DNA of 64,000 bases from Acanthamoeba sp. SK_2022b (taxonomy: Eukaryota; Discosea; Longamoebia; Acanthamoebidae). A program made the translations under genes and the position numbers. Below, one piece after another: positions 43,491 through 55,575 of this stretch. Position 1 is the stretch's first letter; each line of letters starts with the position of its first letter. Under the pieces are notes generated by a model. The model searched no databases. It saw nothing but the letters and a program-made list of their open reading frames with translations, and had not been told where the DNA came from. The stretch is taken from the NCBI GenBank assembly GCA_027943245.1, contig JANDJZ010000024.1, forward strand, positions 182,848 to 246,847, written 5' to 3'.

Positions 43491-46400
43491 GCAAGAGAAG
43501 CGCGCGAGACCCGCAACGTCGCCCGAGACTGGGACAGGTGGCCGTTGTCCCACAGCACGCTATCCGTCGCCACCGGGTCCGAGCCTCCTCTCTCGGGTGA
43601 GGCCGCCCGCGTTTCGTCTCGCGGACGCTCCCTAGGCCCACAGAAACAGGTGAGCTGTGGCAGCCGCTGTGCCGGGAACCGAACGAAACGTACAAAGCCG
43701 AAGCGGTGGCGCTAGAGATGAACAGGGGCGGGATCTCGTCGAAGAAGGAGAACGGGCTCGCCTGCTGCTGCTTGCGCCTGCGGTAGTAGGCGTGGATGGC
43801 GATGGCAGCCAGGATGGCCGGCACAACCCCCATCAAGAAGCCTCCGACCGGGACCGCAACACACACTAGCTGCACAACAATGCACCCCATCAACGCCAGT
43901 CGGCGAAGCGTGGGGGGACAGGCCTCCTGTTGGGGTTCATCGGGATTTCGCTTACCAGCATGTCGCCGCAGATGCCGGTGTCATCGGTCGAGGCCGTCGA
44001 CTCGCTGGTGTGGAACTGATATCGTGCCACCGCCTCTTCTGAGGGCAGGAGCCAAGCTGCGCTTCTCGGCGGAGGAAAGACGCGGGCGCGGACTGTTGTA
44101 GTGCGCCACAGAACTTGACGCAGCGCACGGACCGACGCGATGGACACCAGGGGTGGCCCCACGGTCAGTTCGCTTTCAATTCGACTCTGCAAGGAGGGGA
44201 GGGGGCGCACTGAGTTGCGTTTCGTTGGTGTAGGCCAGCGAAGTGTTGGTCACGACAGAGCCGTCCAATGTGTAACGCAGAGTCAGAGCATCGGTTACGT
44301 TTCGCGGGTAGTAGATGACCACCAGCGTCGGGTTGGCGAACGCCTCCCCTTCCGAGGAAGCCGCCGGGAGCAACGCGGGCACCAGAAGCTGTCGACATAC
44401 CACAGGTCGTGAGGTCGATGAGTGCGGGAGGCCCTGTCCTCGCGGGCGCCTTCCTGCAGGAAGGTGGGCTCACCTGCGGATAGAGGGTGAAGGTCTTCTG
44501 TGCCGTTTGACTGGGCGCGTGGCCCGAGCGCTCTACACGTGCCGAAACCTGTACGCGAGACACCAGTTGCCGCCACAGCACACACGCCTGCCCGATTCAG
44601 GGGAGGACCGTACCGTGTAGTTTTCGTACATGGCGTAGGCGGGCGAGAGAGTGGGATGGAAGAGCAGAGTGGAAACGCGGCTCGAGTCGATGCTCGCTAG
44701 CGTGACCCGCACATAGGCAAAGTCTGGTGTTGACCAGACAGGTTCCGCCCATTGGAGTCAGGCCCAGCTACCTCCTGGAATGAGAGCTCCACAGATAGAG
44801 GTACCGTAGAGGTCGGCGTCCAAGTCCCTCTTTTGAGCGGGCGATGGTGTCGGGAGCGCGAACGAGAGACGGGTGCCGTTAGGAAGCCCCCCGGTGGCCG
44901 CAGGAGATATGATCGGCTGACCCATTGCCGTTCCGGCAGGCACGCAGAGCGCGCCGGCGGGCACGTAACCCGAATGACAGAGGCAATGCTGTTTTGGCGG
45001 TGAGGGAGGGAGATTAGGGTGAGCGCACGTCAGGCGATGCATTCGGTCGCTGCCGTGGTTGCGTGCCGTGACGCTGGTTCGAGGCGTATTGGAGATGGTG
45101 GAGTGAGCGGGACATTCGACGCAGGACAGGGAGCCCAGAGACTGCGTGGGCGTTGCCTGATTGGGTCAACCGTGGTGACGGCCGCAGAGTTGGGTGAGCT
45201 TTAGGGAGGCTTGGGGGGTTGTGAGGACAATGATCTCGATTTGGATACCTCCGTATCATCGAGGACCAGGGCGGCGGATGGCAAGAGGCCATAGAACGAC
45301 TGGACGAGCAGCGACGCCGAGTCCACTATTTTATCTCCGAGGTTCGCGCTGACGATCACAACGGCGTTAGCAGGGACAAGCATCACCGCTGGCCAACGCG
45401 CAAAGGCGCTGAGTCATAGGGGCACGGTACCTGCTGTTGGCGAGACTCCCGGCGGGGACAGCTTCGGTCGAGAGGAATACGTCGACGCTTGGGGCGGCCG
45501 CGGTGGGGAAGAAGGCCGTGGCGTTGGCTAACGCGTCGCGCATGTTTGCTGTCATGTAGATCACGATGCGCGAGAACGCACGAGCAGATGCGGTGGGGCT
45601 CGCGCCAAGATCGAGGGTCACGCGGCCTGTGCTCGGTCCTCGGGCAATCCACGCATACGAATCATAGACACCGCCGGGTGGCGTGTAGCTGGCCAAGAGA
45701 GCCGACGCTGGCTCCTTACGGCCGTCGTAGAGCCTGGGGCACGATGACACGGCCTCTCCAGGCTCCCCCTCTACACACCCGAGCACCGCTACCTTCGTGC
45801 CATTTGTGTCGAATATCTGCAAAGCGTGAGAGGACGATCAGGGTTTTTCTTTGAATATAAAAATAGTAATATTATACAACAATGGGCTATAAATTGTTGT
45901 AAATTTATCTCTAAATGTTTTTGAGCGCTTTGTGACTGTGAACGAACCTCGATCTCGGCTATCTGCACTTGGCCGCTCGGTGTGGATGGGAGACGGAAGT
46001 CAAAGGTGACGTACCGCGTCGTGTTGGAGCCCCATGCCTGGTAGCTTCCAGAATGGCAGATACAGCGCCCGTTCTGATCGCGGAGGGCGTTGGGCATGCA
46101 CGGCGTGAGGCAGGCGTCGAACCACCGCTCCGTCTGGGGCGGGCACCCACACCCGTCGTCCAGTCCTCTCATGAAGGACTGCCAATTGACGCTCCCTGGC
46201 GCAGCAGATCGATTGCCCACGGCCGCCGCCAGCCCTAACGCACGCGACCGGAAATGAGATGTAGGTCAACGAATCATTGGCTATGTGCGCTGCGCTCATA
46301 CCTTGCGCGAAGGCGGTCCCGTTTCTGGACATGACATTGGGGCACAGAGGCAGGCACCATCCATTTACCAGGTCGCTCGTCATGCCCAGACAGAAGGCCT

Positions 46401-49400
46401 GCTCGTGGCCGTGAGCGCGCCCGAAACGAGACGGGAGGGCTTGCGTGAGGCGTACCCCTTGGCGCGACGAGGGACCATGCCAGCCGAGACGACCCACCGG
46501 CAGACGAGCGTGCGTGATCGACACCTCATCCACCTGGGCCGTCAGCAGGGCCAACGTCGACGGCAGCGCATCAAAGGGCGAGCTCTCGTTGGTCCGTTGG
46601 CCGCCCAGGGCCAGCTCCGTGGCATTGATCGGCGCGAAGAGGCTACGGTCATACCAATCGTTGCCCTGCGCGGTGCATGCCCGTTCAGGGATTCTGGCGT
46701 CCCTGCCAATGGAGGGAAGAAGGACGTGACGCACGATTTGGTTGCCGTCGAGGTAGAAGGTCACCACTCGCCTCGCGCTGTCACCAGTCACCGCGATGTG
46801 ATGCCATCCGCTGTCAATCACCAACGCATTGCTCCGTGCCGCAATGTTGGTGGAGCCTATTGTCTCAAACACTAGCCTAGCAGGCACACGTGTGCGAATG
46901 CGTGTGCGAGCAAGCACGGTGAGATATTCCACATGAAACAGTTGGCGAGAGTACTCCCTTACCGGCTGTACCCATCGGCCGTTCGCTGGATGTACCATCG
47001 CCACACTTGTGCAACCCCCAGCAGCCCAAAACCCACTGCGCCGAGGTGGGAGAGTGAGTGTGCGAAACGAGAGGACGGCAGAGCTGGGCTGATGAGGCGC
47101 ACCTCCAGCGGTTGATGAATTGGCATCGCCTGGCTTGTACGTGTCCTGCCACTTGATCCACATCTGTCGCGATCATGAGCACGAGATGACCCAGAAACAT
47201 TGGGTGGCGTGACCGAGGGCTAGGTTTATACCTGAAGCGTAAACTGTGATCCAGTGAGCGCAGCCATGGAGGGCAGGTCGTTGGGCGGCGCAATGACCAA
47301 GGCCTGATATAAAACTGTGCCATTGCACGACGTGGACGAGTTACGCGTTCCTCCACTGGTCCACTGGTAGAACTGAGCTCTGAAGGACATGCGTGCGCGT
47401 GCCATTGGAGTTAGTAAGGGACATGGTCAAGATAAGAATCGTTCAACAAGGAGGCTTACGAAATGCCTGTGCGCCTGCAGGGCAACAGAGTCTGTCCACC
47501 GTCGGGCGAGTAGAACCCGACCGGAGTCGGAATGCAGGTGTTGTCGGTCGCGTTGGCGTAGAGGGACGCGTCGAGACAGGTGAAAGGACAATTCGCGGTC
47601 TGCACGCCATACATGGGGTAGCTAACATGCCCGACCGGTCCATTCGAGCTGTCAACGCGCCGAGTAAGCACGAGCCCGAAGATTGTGGATGAAGAGGCGA
47701 GTTGGCGTACCACAGTCGCATGATACCGTCGCCCAGGCAGTACGAGCCATTGGGGCAGATGGTACAGTTGGCGCCGTAGTACCCCGGGTTGCACACACCC
47801 CTCTTGCCCACTCCCCGCTGCCCTGAGGTCTGACACTCGCTTCTTGGATCCGACAGCTCGCCTTGGCCGGCTGGGCCTTCCTCAGAGACTTTCTCCCGCT
47901 TCAGAATGGGGGACAGACCCTCGCCTATGAGCGACAAGACCGTGTTGTTGGCGGAGAACTTGGACGACGGTACGGCTGCCAGTGTTGCTTGCGCGTTTCT
48001 GCCAGTGCAGTCACGAACAGTCAGCCTCAGGAGACATCTACTTGCAATGCAACACATCACTCTTGCATACCTGACCACATAAAGGTAGTACGTATTAGCA
48101 GCGGTCGTGTTACAGAGCGATGTGGTGCTCACGCGCGTCAGGTTGCCGCTCTTTACGACGGCATCGCCGTCCATCAGCCACAGGAGCTCGGTTTGTGGTT
48201 TGCCGTCTTGGATGGCAATGTTGTGCGCGGTCTGCAGTGCCCGACAGTCGTTGAGGCCCAGTGACAAGAGGTAGGCGGAGTCCATGGGCGATGTGAAGCT
48301 GGTCCGGCCTAGTTCAGACAGCTTGGTTCGGATGCAGGGCGATATAATGGACATGTTCGCGACATTGTAGAAGAACGTCGCCATCTTGTCCGTCAACGGC
48401 TGCACACGCTGAGCTACGAGTGACGTCAATGTACTGTTGGCAGTGGTGGTGAAGTTGGCTACGCAACGGTCAGCATAAAGGCTCGTGATTTACGGAGATG
48501 AGATGTATACTTGGTATGAGCGTTCCGTTGGTGTCAAAGCTAGAATAGATGCCCCACAGGTACTGATCCCTGAGAGCCACGGCAGCCGTTACCGCCGCCC
48601 AGTGGTGCGCCACGTATGCAGTGGCCAGCAATTCAACTGACCTGTGGAGCCTTCGAGTGAGCTGCATTGTCCGCATATGCTGAGAATAGACACGGCTCAC
48701 CACGTACTCTAGCACAAGACTGCGGTTTTGCGATGGAGTGGCGCTGGACAGGAGCAACGTGTGTGCGTCCACCAAGTTGGAGAAACTGTTGGACAAGCTG
48801 ATCAGAATGCCGGAGAGGACACTGACGTCTGCCTGAGCAGAGGAGCCTATTGTGAGTTGCTGATGCCGAGCAGTCCAAACCTGTTCGCTACCTCACCTGC
48901 ACCAAGTAGCGGTCAACTTGATCCAGGAGAAGCGCTTGTAGTATGACGGCTGTGTTGGTATAGTTGGAAAGAGCGCCCGAGGCTTGCCAAACAACTGCAC
49001 TGCCTAGTGAAGGCGACTACAAGAATTAACGTGGTGAGCTCGAAGGCACGACTTCGGAGGCAGAGAGCAACACCAAACCTGCCAGGAGCTCAACAAGTAA
49101 TTGGACGCCGCTGTCAGCTTGGAGGTGAAGTACGGATCAGAAGCGAGGGCCCACGTGGAAGCAAGGACCGCCGCCTGTTGAGTGCGCAATGATGAGCAGT
49201 ACGTCTTCATGGCGTTGATGGATGCCTGGGTAGAGTTGGAGCTCTAGCACAATGAACAAATTAGTTGAACCGCTTCAGCCCAAGTTGAATGAGTCGACCG
49301 CGGGGCACACCTGCTGTCGCGAAAGAGTTGCGATCGTCTGAAGTGCATTGTTGACGCTATCTCCATTCATGACGATTGCTGCGATGCCCTGGCGCAGCGA

Positions 49401-50052
49401 CGCAATGTCGTCCAATACTCGGAAGTAGGACACTGCCTTTAGTCTGAATCGTGAGCATGCGTTCGACGACCAGAGCCAAAGCAAGCCGAAGTCCGTGTAC
49501 GCACTGGATTAAATTGTAGTCGTGCATCCAAGTCGCAGTCGCCCAGAGCAGTCGCGTAGGCGTATGGCAAGCATACTGAGCCGTCGCCGTCCACAGCGAC
49601 TGTAACACGGAGGCGTGCGTTAGCACAGGACAATGTGCAGTGAGATGTGAGCACACAAACCGAAACAGCTAGCCGACGTGCTCCATTTGCCCACTACGGC
49701 GCTTGTATTCGTTCCAGAACGAAGTAGTTGGATCACCTCACGCACGGTCTTGAACGTGGGATGGATGTACGAGTCCGGCATTGTCTGGCATATGGCCCCG
49801 TTGTCGCCCACCACCGGCCAGCCGTGAGTGAGCAAGTCCAATGGAGATACGAATGTTAGGAATAGGTCCTCTGTAAGCACAACAAACGGCCAGGGTAAGT
49901 AAGCATGGGCACAGCATACAACGAGCTAAAGATATTCTCTTAGGGATACCGGAGGTCGCCAGCAGTCGTTGCAGGCCATATGGTTGTGCAGTGGTCAGTA
50001 GCGGTGCCCACATCAGCGTTGCACAGGCAAAAAAGAGTGCCCAGAGCGTCAT
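43430..50052 (-). CDS. Large type I membrane receptor with LamG-like ectodomain and NPMY tail
   Basis: ATG 50052 starts a signal peptide (TLWALFFACATLMWAPLLTT). The N-terminal third is helical with paired-sensor character (LTFVSPLDLLTHGWPVVGDN; VSRVYSQHMRTMQLTRRLHR; MATFFYNVANMSIISPCIRT), possibly related to nitrate/nitrite-sensor domains. A Cys-rich, EGF-like segment follows (CNPGYYGANCTICPNGSYCL), then a concanavalin/LamG-like fold (DSGWHHIAVTGDSARRVVTF; YLDGNQIVRHVLLP; DEVSITHARLP). After that come discoidin-like stretches (RYVTFDFRLP; AYVRVTLASI-type) and further CxC turns. One transmembrane helix follows (LVCVAVPVGGFLMGVVPAIL, AAIAIHAYYRRRK). The cytoplasmic tail splices at a GTACGT donor and ends VFHNPMYNEEEF at 43430. 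The stop-transfer RRRK and the NPxY motif suggest a surface receptor internalised or read by PTB adaptors. More than 25 exons; internal boundaries approximate. Confidence 0.7.
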
Positions 50053-50244
50053 CGCGCTTCTTCACGGCACAGCTTCCCCCCGCTTGAGCTCCCAGCTGGC
50101 ATAACGCACGAGGTGAGGTGTTGCGGCCATTTATGCCACACACCATTCATCAGCTGCCCTAAGAGTCGACAGAAACCCAGGCCTCATTCTGGAACATAAG
50201 AAAAGAAGCGAGCACAAACATAAGAAAACCAATCAATTCAAACG
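50053..50244. promoter_or_regulatory. Divergent promoter, receptor and uS9m
   Basis: Only 192 nt separate the two start codons. No TATA box is evident. Transcripts must have short leaders or overlapping control elements. Confidence 0.5.
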
Positions 50245-51226
50245 ATGCGAGGCTCGACGAAATCGACCACGATTTTGAGCCTTCCTTTCCCCTCGCCTGC
50301 GGGCTGTAGGGCTGCTTTCTCCTCTGCTCGGGCCTGCCCCGCTCTCGGCCTCCGCTCGTCGATCCCTGCTCTTGCCTCTACTTCCACCTCATCCCCATTT
50401 CTGTCCCTCTCCACCCTTTCCTCGCAGCGTCGCCACTACGCTATTCGGTCTAAGAATTACGAGCGCAAGGAGGCCCGCTACGACTTCTCCGAGATCACTG
50501 ATCGAGTGTTCCCTCGGCTGCCGCCTGTGGAGATTGATTACCGTAACTATGTGCCCGCTGAGGAAGCAGATGAGGAAGATGACTGGAAGCCTGAGGAGGA
50601 TTACCCCGAGCCTGGCTTCACGGGTGACCTAACGGGCGATCAATACCTTTTCCCCGTAATTACGCCCCGACCCATACCGATCAAGCTCGATCGAACGGGT
50701 GCTTTCCTGGGCACAGGCCGCAGGAAGACCGCCATTGCGCGAGCGGCTCTCGTTAAAGGTTCAGGAAAGATTACCATCAACGGGCGATCTTTCCTCGATT
50801 ATTTCCCTTGCTTCTTCGAGCGCGGTGTCGTACTCGCGCCGTTCGTGGCCATCGAGAGGCCTAACACGTTCGACGTCAACATCACCGTTTCTGGGGGTGG
50901 CACCAAGGGTACATCATTTATACTTGCTATTTTGTTTTATGAAAATAGCTGTTTGTTTTAAATCATCTTTACTCACGGCCCCTTTCACAAGGCCAAGCCG
51001 AGGCCATCCAGCTAGGCATTGCCAGGGCTCTGCAGAGCTTCAACCTTGCCTTCCGTCCTGCCCTGAAGAAAGGTGCCCTTGCCTATTTGTTGGTGCCGGA
51101 GCTCTCTGTTGCTTACGCTGCGTGTGTGCGATAGCCGGATGTCTGGAGCGCGATGCTCGTGTAGTGGAAAGCAAGAAGGCCGGTCGCGTCAAGGCCAGGA
51201 AGAGGCCCCAGTGGTCCAAGCGTTAA
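50245..51226 (+). CDS. Mitochondrial ribosomal protein uS9m, 278 aa
   Basis: Exons 50245-50908, 50992-51072 and 51135-51226 total 837 nt. A long Ser/Arg/Ala presequence (MRGSTKSTTILSLPFPSPAG to about residue 65) precedes an acidic linker. The S9 domain begins AFLGTGRRKTAIARAALVKG, continues GSGKITINGRSFLDYF, VNITVSGGGTKGQAEAIQLG, IARALQSFNLAFRPALKKAG, CLERDARVVESKKAGRVKAR and ends KRPQWSKR. The C-terminal Lys-Arg of uS9, which reaches the P-site tRNA, is present. The GTGRRKTA, GGG-GQA and QWSKR blocks are diagnostic. The presequence marks it as mitochondrial. It is divergent from the receptor gene. Confidence 0.93.
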
Positions 51227-51794
51227 GCCGCTTCTTCAACTGTCGCCGCCCTCGGCGCACACCCAAATAAACACAATCATCATCACACCCGTGTTCACAA
51301 CAGCGCGCGCGATCCTGTCAGGCCGCAGCCACACAACAACCAACTCAACAGTGCCGTGGGGCATGGTTGCATAGTTTGAGTGTTTTTTATTAGGGAAAAC
51401 AAAGTTTGTTTGCTACCCCACGTGTCCTCTTCCTCGTCGTTGGCCTCCTCCCCGCATCCATCCTCCGCTGCTCCCACGTCACGTGGTCGATAGGGTTGGG
51501 TGTAGCAATCGATCGTCGCGTGATTGTAGTCGTCGTAGTGTTGCTGTGGGCGAGTGCGTTGGCGCGCCTATTTGTACAATGGGAGCCTCCCACCGAAAGG
51601 AACGGAGCTTCGTCCCCCGTTCGTTCATTCTTCCTCCTCCATCGTCCTCCATCCATCGACACTCCTCTGTCCATCCTGTCGTAGTTGCGGTTCGATCGTT
51701 TCCTTTCATCCATCGTTCCATGCGGGTCCTCCTCCTCGACGTCCTCCTCCTCTCCTCGCTCCTCCTGATATCTTACAATATCATCGGGCTCCCG
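51227..51794. other. Convergent intergenic region uS9m / Rac
   Basis: 568 nt between two convergent stop codons; probably 3' UTRs. It has TCC-rich low-complexity stretches (about 51600-51770). Frames in both directions are low complexity and not believed. Confidence 0.45.
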
Positions 51795-52914
51795 TTACTG
51801 CATGATGCACTCCTTCTTCTCTTTGTCGCCAGCGGCACCTCCCTTCTTGTCCTTCTTGTCCTTACCCGTCTTCTGGGTGTGGTCCACAAAGACGGCCTTG
51901 CAGGCCTCCTCGAAGACTAGAGACAAGTTCTTTTGCGTCAAGGCCGAGCACTCAACGTATTTGTAGGCGTTGATCTCCTTCGCCAGCTTCTCAGCCTGTG
52001 CGCATAGATTGGGGGGGGGGGCGACAGCGTCAGTCATTGACTTGAAAAAGAGGCGCAGAGCAGCCTGATTAAGGGAGGTGGCAATTTACCTTAGCGAACT
52101 GAATGGGGGCGAGATTGTGCTGCTTGAGGGAAGCGATCGTTTCCTCGTTGTCTCTCAAATCCAACTTGGTGCCGACCAGGATGATTGGCGTCTTGGGATT
52201 GAAATGCGTCACCTCAGGCACCCACTGATTACGCCGCGAGAAAAAGAAAAATGAACTCAGCGACCTGTTGGCTTCACTGAAGTTCCGAAAGGAGGAGCGA
52301 TTGTGATGCGCCCGGGGGTAAGAGAGGTACCTTGTTCTTCACGTTGTCAAAACTTTCGGGAGAGGTAAGCGAGAAGCAGATGATGAACACATCAGTTCCC
52401 GGGTAGCTGAGGGGCCTGAGCTGATCATACTCCCCAGAACCTGAAAAGAGGAAGTGTACTCTTTAGCAAGGCCGCCGCCCAGATTGTGACACGAACATCT
52501 TCCCCATATGATGGTGTTGGTAGGAGAAGAGTATAACGCGGATGTAAAGTGATGATGGAGGTATTGAGGTACCTGCTGTATCCCACAGTCCTGTGGAGGA
52601 GAAAGAATAGTTGGTCAGGATTCGTCCTTGAGAAGGAGTGAGTCCAAGATGGGCAAGACGCACCCAAATTTACAGGATTTCCCTCAACAACGGTGTTCGC
52701 GGTGTAATTGTCGAACACAGTCGGCACGTATTCGCCGGGGAACGAGTTGGTGGTGTATGAGATCAGCATACAGGTCTTACCGACGGCACCATCTCCAACA
52801 ACCATAACCTTGAGATAGCAAAAGGTTAACAATGCGGAAGGGGGCGCAACGAACGTGGGAGAAGAGGTCTCATCCAGGAAGAGAAGCCTGTGGTACCTTG
52901 ACGTCTTGTCCCAT
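51795..52914 (-). CDS. Rac-family Rho GTPase with Ser at the Gln61 position
   Basis: ATG 52914: an 18-nt first exon (MGQDVK) joins [20 protein letters not shown]. Switch I is [21 protein letters not shown]3 is [20 protein letters not shown], where Rac proteins have DTAGQEDYDRL, so the catalytic Gln61 is Ser. G4 is [10 protein letters not shown], the Rho insert is present ([20 protein letters not shown]), and G5 is VECSA. The tail is Lys-rich ([12 protein letters not shown]) and ends CIMQ, a CAAX box predicted to be farnesylated. It would act at the plasma membrane on actin and NADPH oxidase. The splice join in G3 (GATACAGCAG to GTTCTGGGGAG) is forced by frame, and no alternative AG restores Gln. 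Five or six introns. Confidence 0.9.
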
Positions 52915-53510
52915 GTTGAATTATTTATACAAGAAAATAATCGAATGGGTGTGATGTGCTCGAGCTATTCGATAGTGCGAGGGAGATGGTAGCGAAATTA
53001 GGCCCGAAATGCTTTAAAGCGGTTCTTCTTCGTGAGGGCCGTAGATCGATTAAGTCTTACGAATCAAACGTAGCCACCAGAGAGTAGCACCGACGCAGAG
53101 TTGAACAGACGCGGCAAGGTTGGAACTCACGGGCGAGAACGACGACAACATGTCGACACAAACCGGACAAAAACAGCGTCTTCAGCCATTGGTCGTCAAC
53201 GTTTGAATTTGGTTGGGGCAACCAAGCAAGTTCAAGCGAAAGTTAACTTTCGCAGGCAACACCGTTCTCGGCTACCGTGGTTCGGCGAGGAGGCGATTGA
53301 CGTCCCAAGCGGTGTACTGCCTCGCGTAGGCCGGGGCCTAGACGCAAGAGAAAGCAAGAATAAGTTTTACGAGCGAGGAAGTGGGACAGACGCGTTTGAG
53401 GTGCGTACTGGGCCAGCCACGCCGAAGGGCGACGCGAACGACACATACATCTTCATATTGGGCAAATCATAGAAGGCTATGTCTGTGGGTAAACGCGTGT
53501 CCAGAGAGAA
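52915..53510. other. Intergenic region upstream of Rac
   Basis: 596 nt between the Rac start and the DCD1-like stop, both on the minus strand. It holds the Rac promoter and an AT-rich leader (about 52919-52935). A plus-strand frame at 53101-53472 exists but has no family or codon bias and is not called. Confidence 0.45.
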
Positions 53511-55352
53511 TCAGCATGGATCAGACATCACGGCACTTGGCAGGTGAAGCGTACGGTTAGACCCCGACTGCTCCATGGCCGAGATGTAGTGAATGCCAAT
53601 TTCAGCGGTGATCTGGCCGTGGTGCTGAACCAGCAGCTCGCTGAGCAAGCGGTTGTAGGCAGGGCAGATCCAGTCCTGAATTCCACGCACTCAGCACCGG
53701 TGCCTAAGAAAGAAGAGGCGGGAACTCCTTGTACCATGCCCCAATAGACAACATCCTTGATCTTTGGATGCCAGCTCGAGTTGTCAGGCTTCAGGTTAAG
53801 GTCGTTGAAGATGTTGAGTACGGAGTAGGAGTACTGGAACCCACGGAACTCATTCAGCTTGCCATCGCCCACGCCAAGCATGAGGTCGCAGGTGCGGCGA
53901 GAATTGATCATTCTGTTGATGGCGTCGTCGATCGTGTAGTCAAACTGCAAGATGTCCCTGAGCAGGAAGACAAAGGGCACACCCATGCGGCTCATCTCGC
54001 CAAAGCTGGCATCGGCGAACGCAGCGCCAATTTCGGAGATGCCCAGCTTGGTGGCCGACATGCCCGTGAGGCCGCCAATGAACCCAGTGTAGCCAACGTT
54101 CACGAAGCCGTGACCATTGCCCTCACTGGGATGGTAGACCGTGATCTGAGAGTAGTCCCTGAAGGGGCCTGCACATTGGGGAGGTGAGGTGAGCAATGTC
54201 CAAGCCCAATTCATGTTCAGAGCCGATCCAGGACAGATACCTTCCATGTCCCAGTCCAATGCGCGGAGTTGAAGCAGCGAGGTGCCTCCAGGAGCCAGAG
54301 CCTCTCCCCAGGCACCAAACATGCTGCAATCTCCTTGCGTAAGGCCTGCCTCGAAGGAACAATAATGTCAAGGTAGGCCTATGAGGTCAAGCGCGTAAGT
54401 GTGTACCGGCAAGCATGTGAATTCTGAGTAGAGTTGAGAAATCAGCACCGCTGGCTGTGACAACCAGAGCAGTTAGCTAAGCGGAAGATCAAGTAAGGGA
54501 CACGACTGAAAGCAGGTGCGCACCGTCAGCGATACCATGCAGTTCTTCGTAGAAGTAGGAACCGCTCCATTCGTAGGAGAGCTCGTAGGTGACGTCCAAC
54601 GCTGCAGCCAGACCTGTCGAATTGCTCGAACGGTGAGCGTCTGCCGCGTATGCGGCAGGGACCGAGCTGCGTCAGCGATGATGTACCGACTTCGGCAATT
54701 AGGTCGGCAAGCCAAGTGGGTAAGTAGCCGGGCAGGGACTGAGCCACTTGCTCTTCCATGTAGGCCCAGATGAGCTTCGCCACCTGCTGGACCCGTTCTT
54801 TCACGAGCTGACCCTGGGCATACCCTGGTAAGGACCATATATACCGCTTCAGTGACAGTCTGAACAGCGAGACGAGCTGATCTACAGGCGTACCCATCTG
54901 GTAGGGCGTGCCCCACAGGTGCACCAGCGTGATGTTGCTCCTTTCGGCCGTACTATTATGCGGCATGGTCACTTGATACTGCGGGAAGAAAGCAGTGAAG
55001 CAGTGCACGCGTGGCCCGGTCATTACCCTTCGGTGATTGGCGGCCACAAGAAGTGGTGATAGGCCTGGGATCACCCCGTTAAATGAAAGGAGAGGTGACG
55101 GACCGCCTTGCCGTTCGGTACGGTGTTGATGAGCTCGCTCTGCTGGAAGCCGTCCAAAATGGCATACTCGTTTGGGTGGCCCAGCTTGGCCTGCCCCAGT
55201 ACGTTGTTGGGTGGATGCAATTTAGGTCCTAATTGACTCACCACTCAGAGAGCCTCCAGACATACCTCTCCTTTGCACAATGCCGCGTCCGCGGTAAGAG
55301 CTACGGCCGCAACTGCGACCAGTAGAGCCAGCACGCGAAGAAGGGGAGCCAT
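53511..55352 (-). CDS. DCD1-like secreted Ntn hydrolase (acid ceramidase/C45-like)
   Basis: ATG 55352 gives a signal peptide (LLRVLALLVAVAAVALTADA). Early segments are GHPNEYAILDGFQQSELINT, ITLVHLWGTPYQMG and GQLVKERVQQVAKLIWAYME. A central block, GLTQGDCSMFGAWGEALAPG, leads to LLQLRALDWDMEGPFRDYSQ, VNVGYTGFIGGLTGMSATKL, GISEIGAAF, GVPFVFLLRDILQFDYTIDD, RRTCDLMLGVGDGKLNEFRG and FQYSYSVLNIF. This is the Dictyostelium DCD1 arrangement. The Cys in GDCSMFGAW is the expected autoprocessed N-terminal nucleophile. It is probably lysosomal or secreted amide hydrolysis (ceramide-like or peptide substrate). The C-terminus ends SAVMSDPC. Eight or so introns. It is divergent from the CLU gene (223 nt). 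Confidence 0.78.
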
Positions 55353-55575
55353 GGTCCTTGCGCAAGCTTGTAGATAATCGCGAACGACTTCTCTTCGTCG
55401 GCTGGTTTATTGCGCCAATAGAATGTCATGACAGGTAAAAAAACGGTAAAATAGAAATAAAAAGCAGCACGAGTTTGGCAAGCCTCAGACGACAAAGAGC
55501 TGCAGGTAATAACGTGCTCTTCTTTGACCCGTCTCTATTCAGATATTTAGCGTGAGCATCGCAACCTTCAGGTCA
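55353..55575. promoter_or_regulatory. Divergent promoter, DCD1-like and CLU-like
   Basis: 223 nt between start codons, with an A/T-rich run at about 55428-55462 near the DCD1-like side. An in-frame GTG at 55552 precedes the CLU-like ATG at 55576; the ATG was preferred. Confidence 0.45.

Noticed and set aside
53101..53472. 123-codon plus-strand frame upstream of Rac
   Set aside because: Lies where the Rac promoter should be, has Arg/Gly-biased composition, no signal, no family and weak codon bias.
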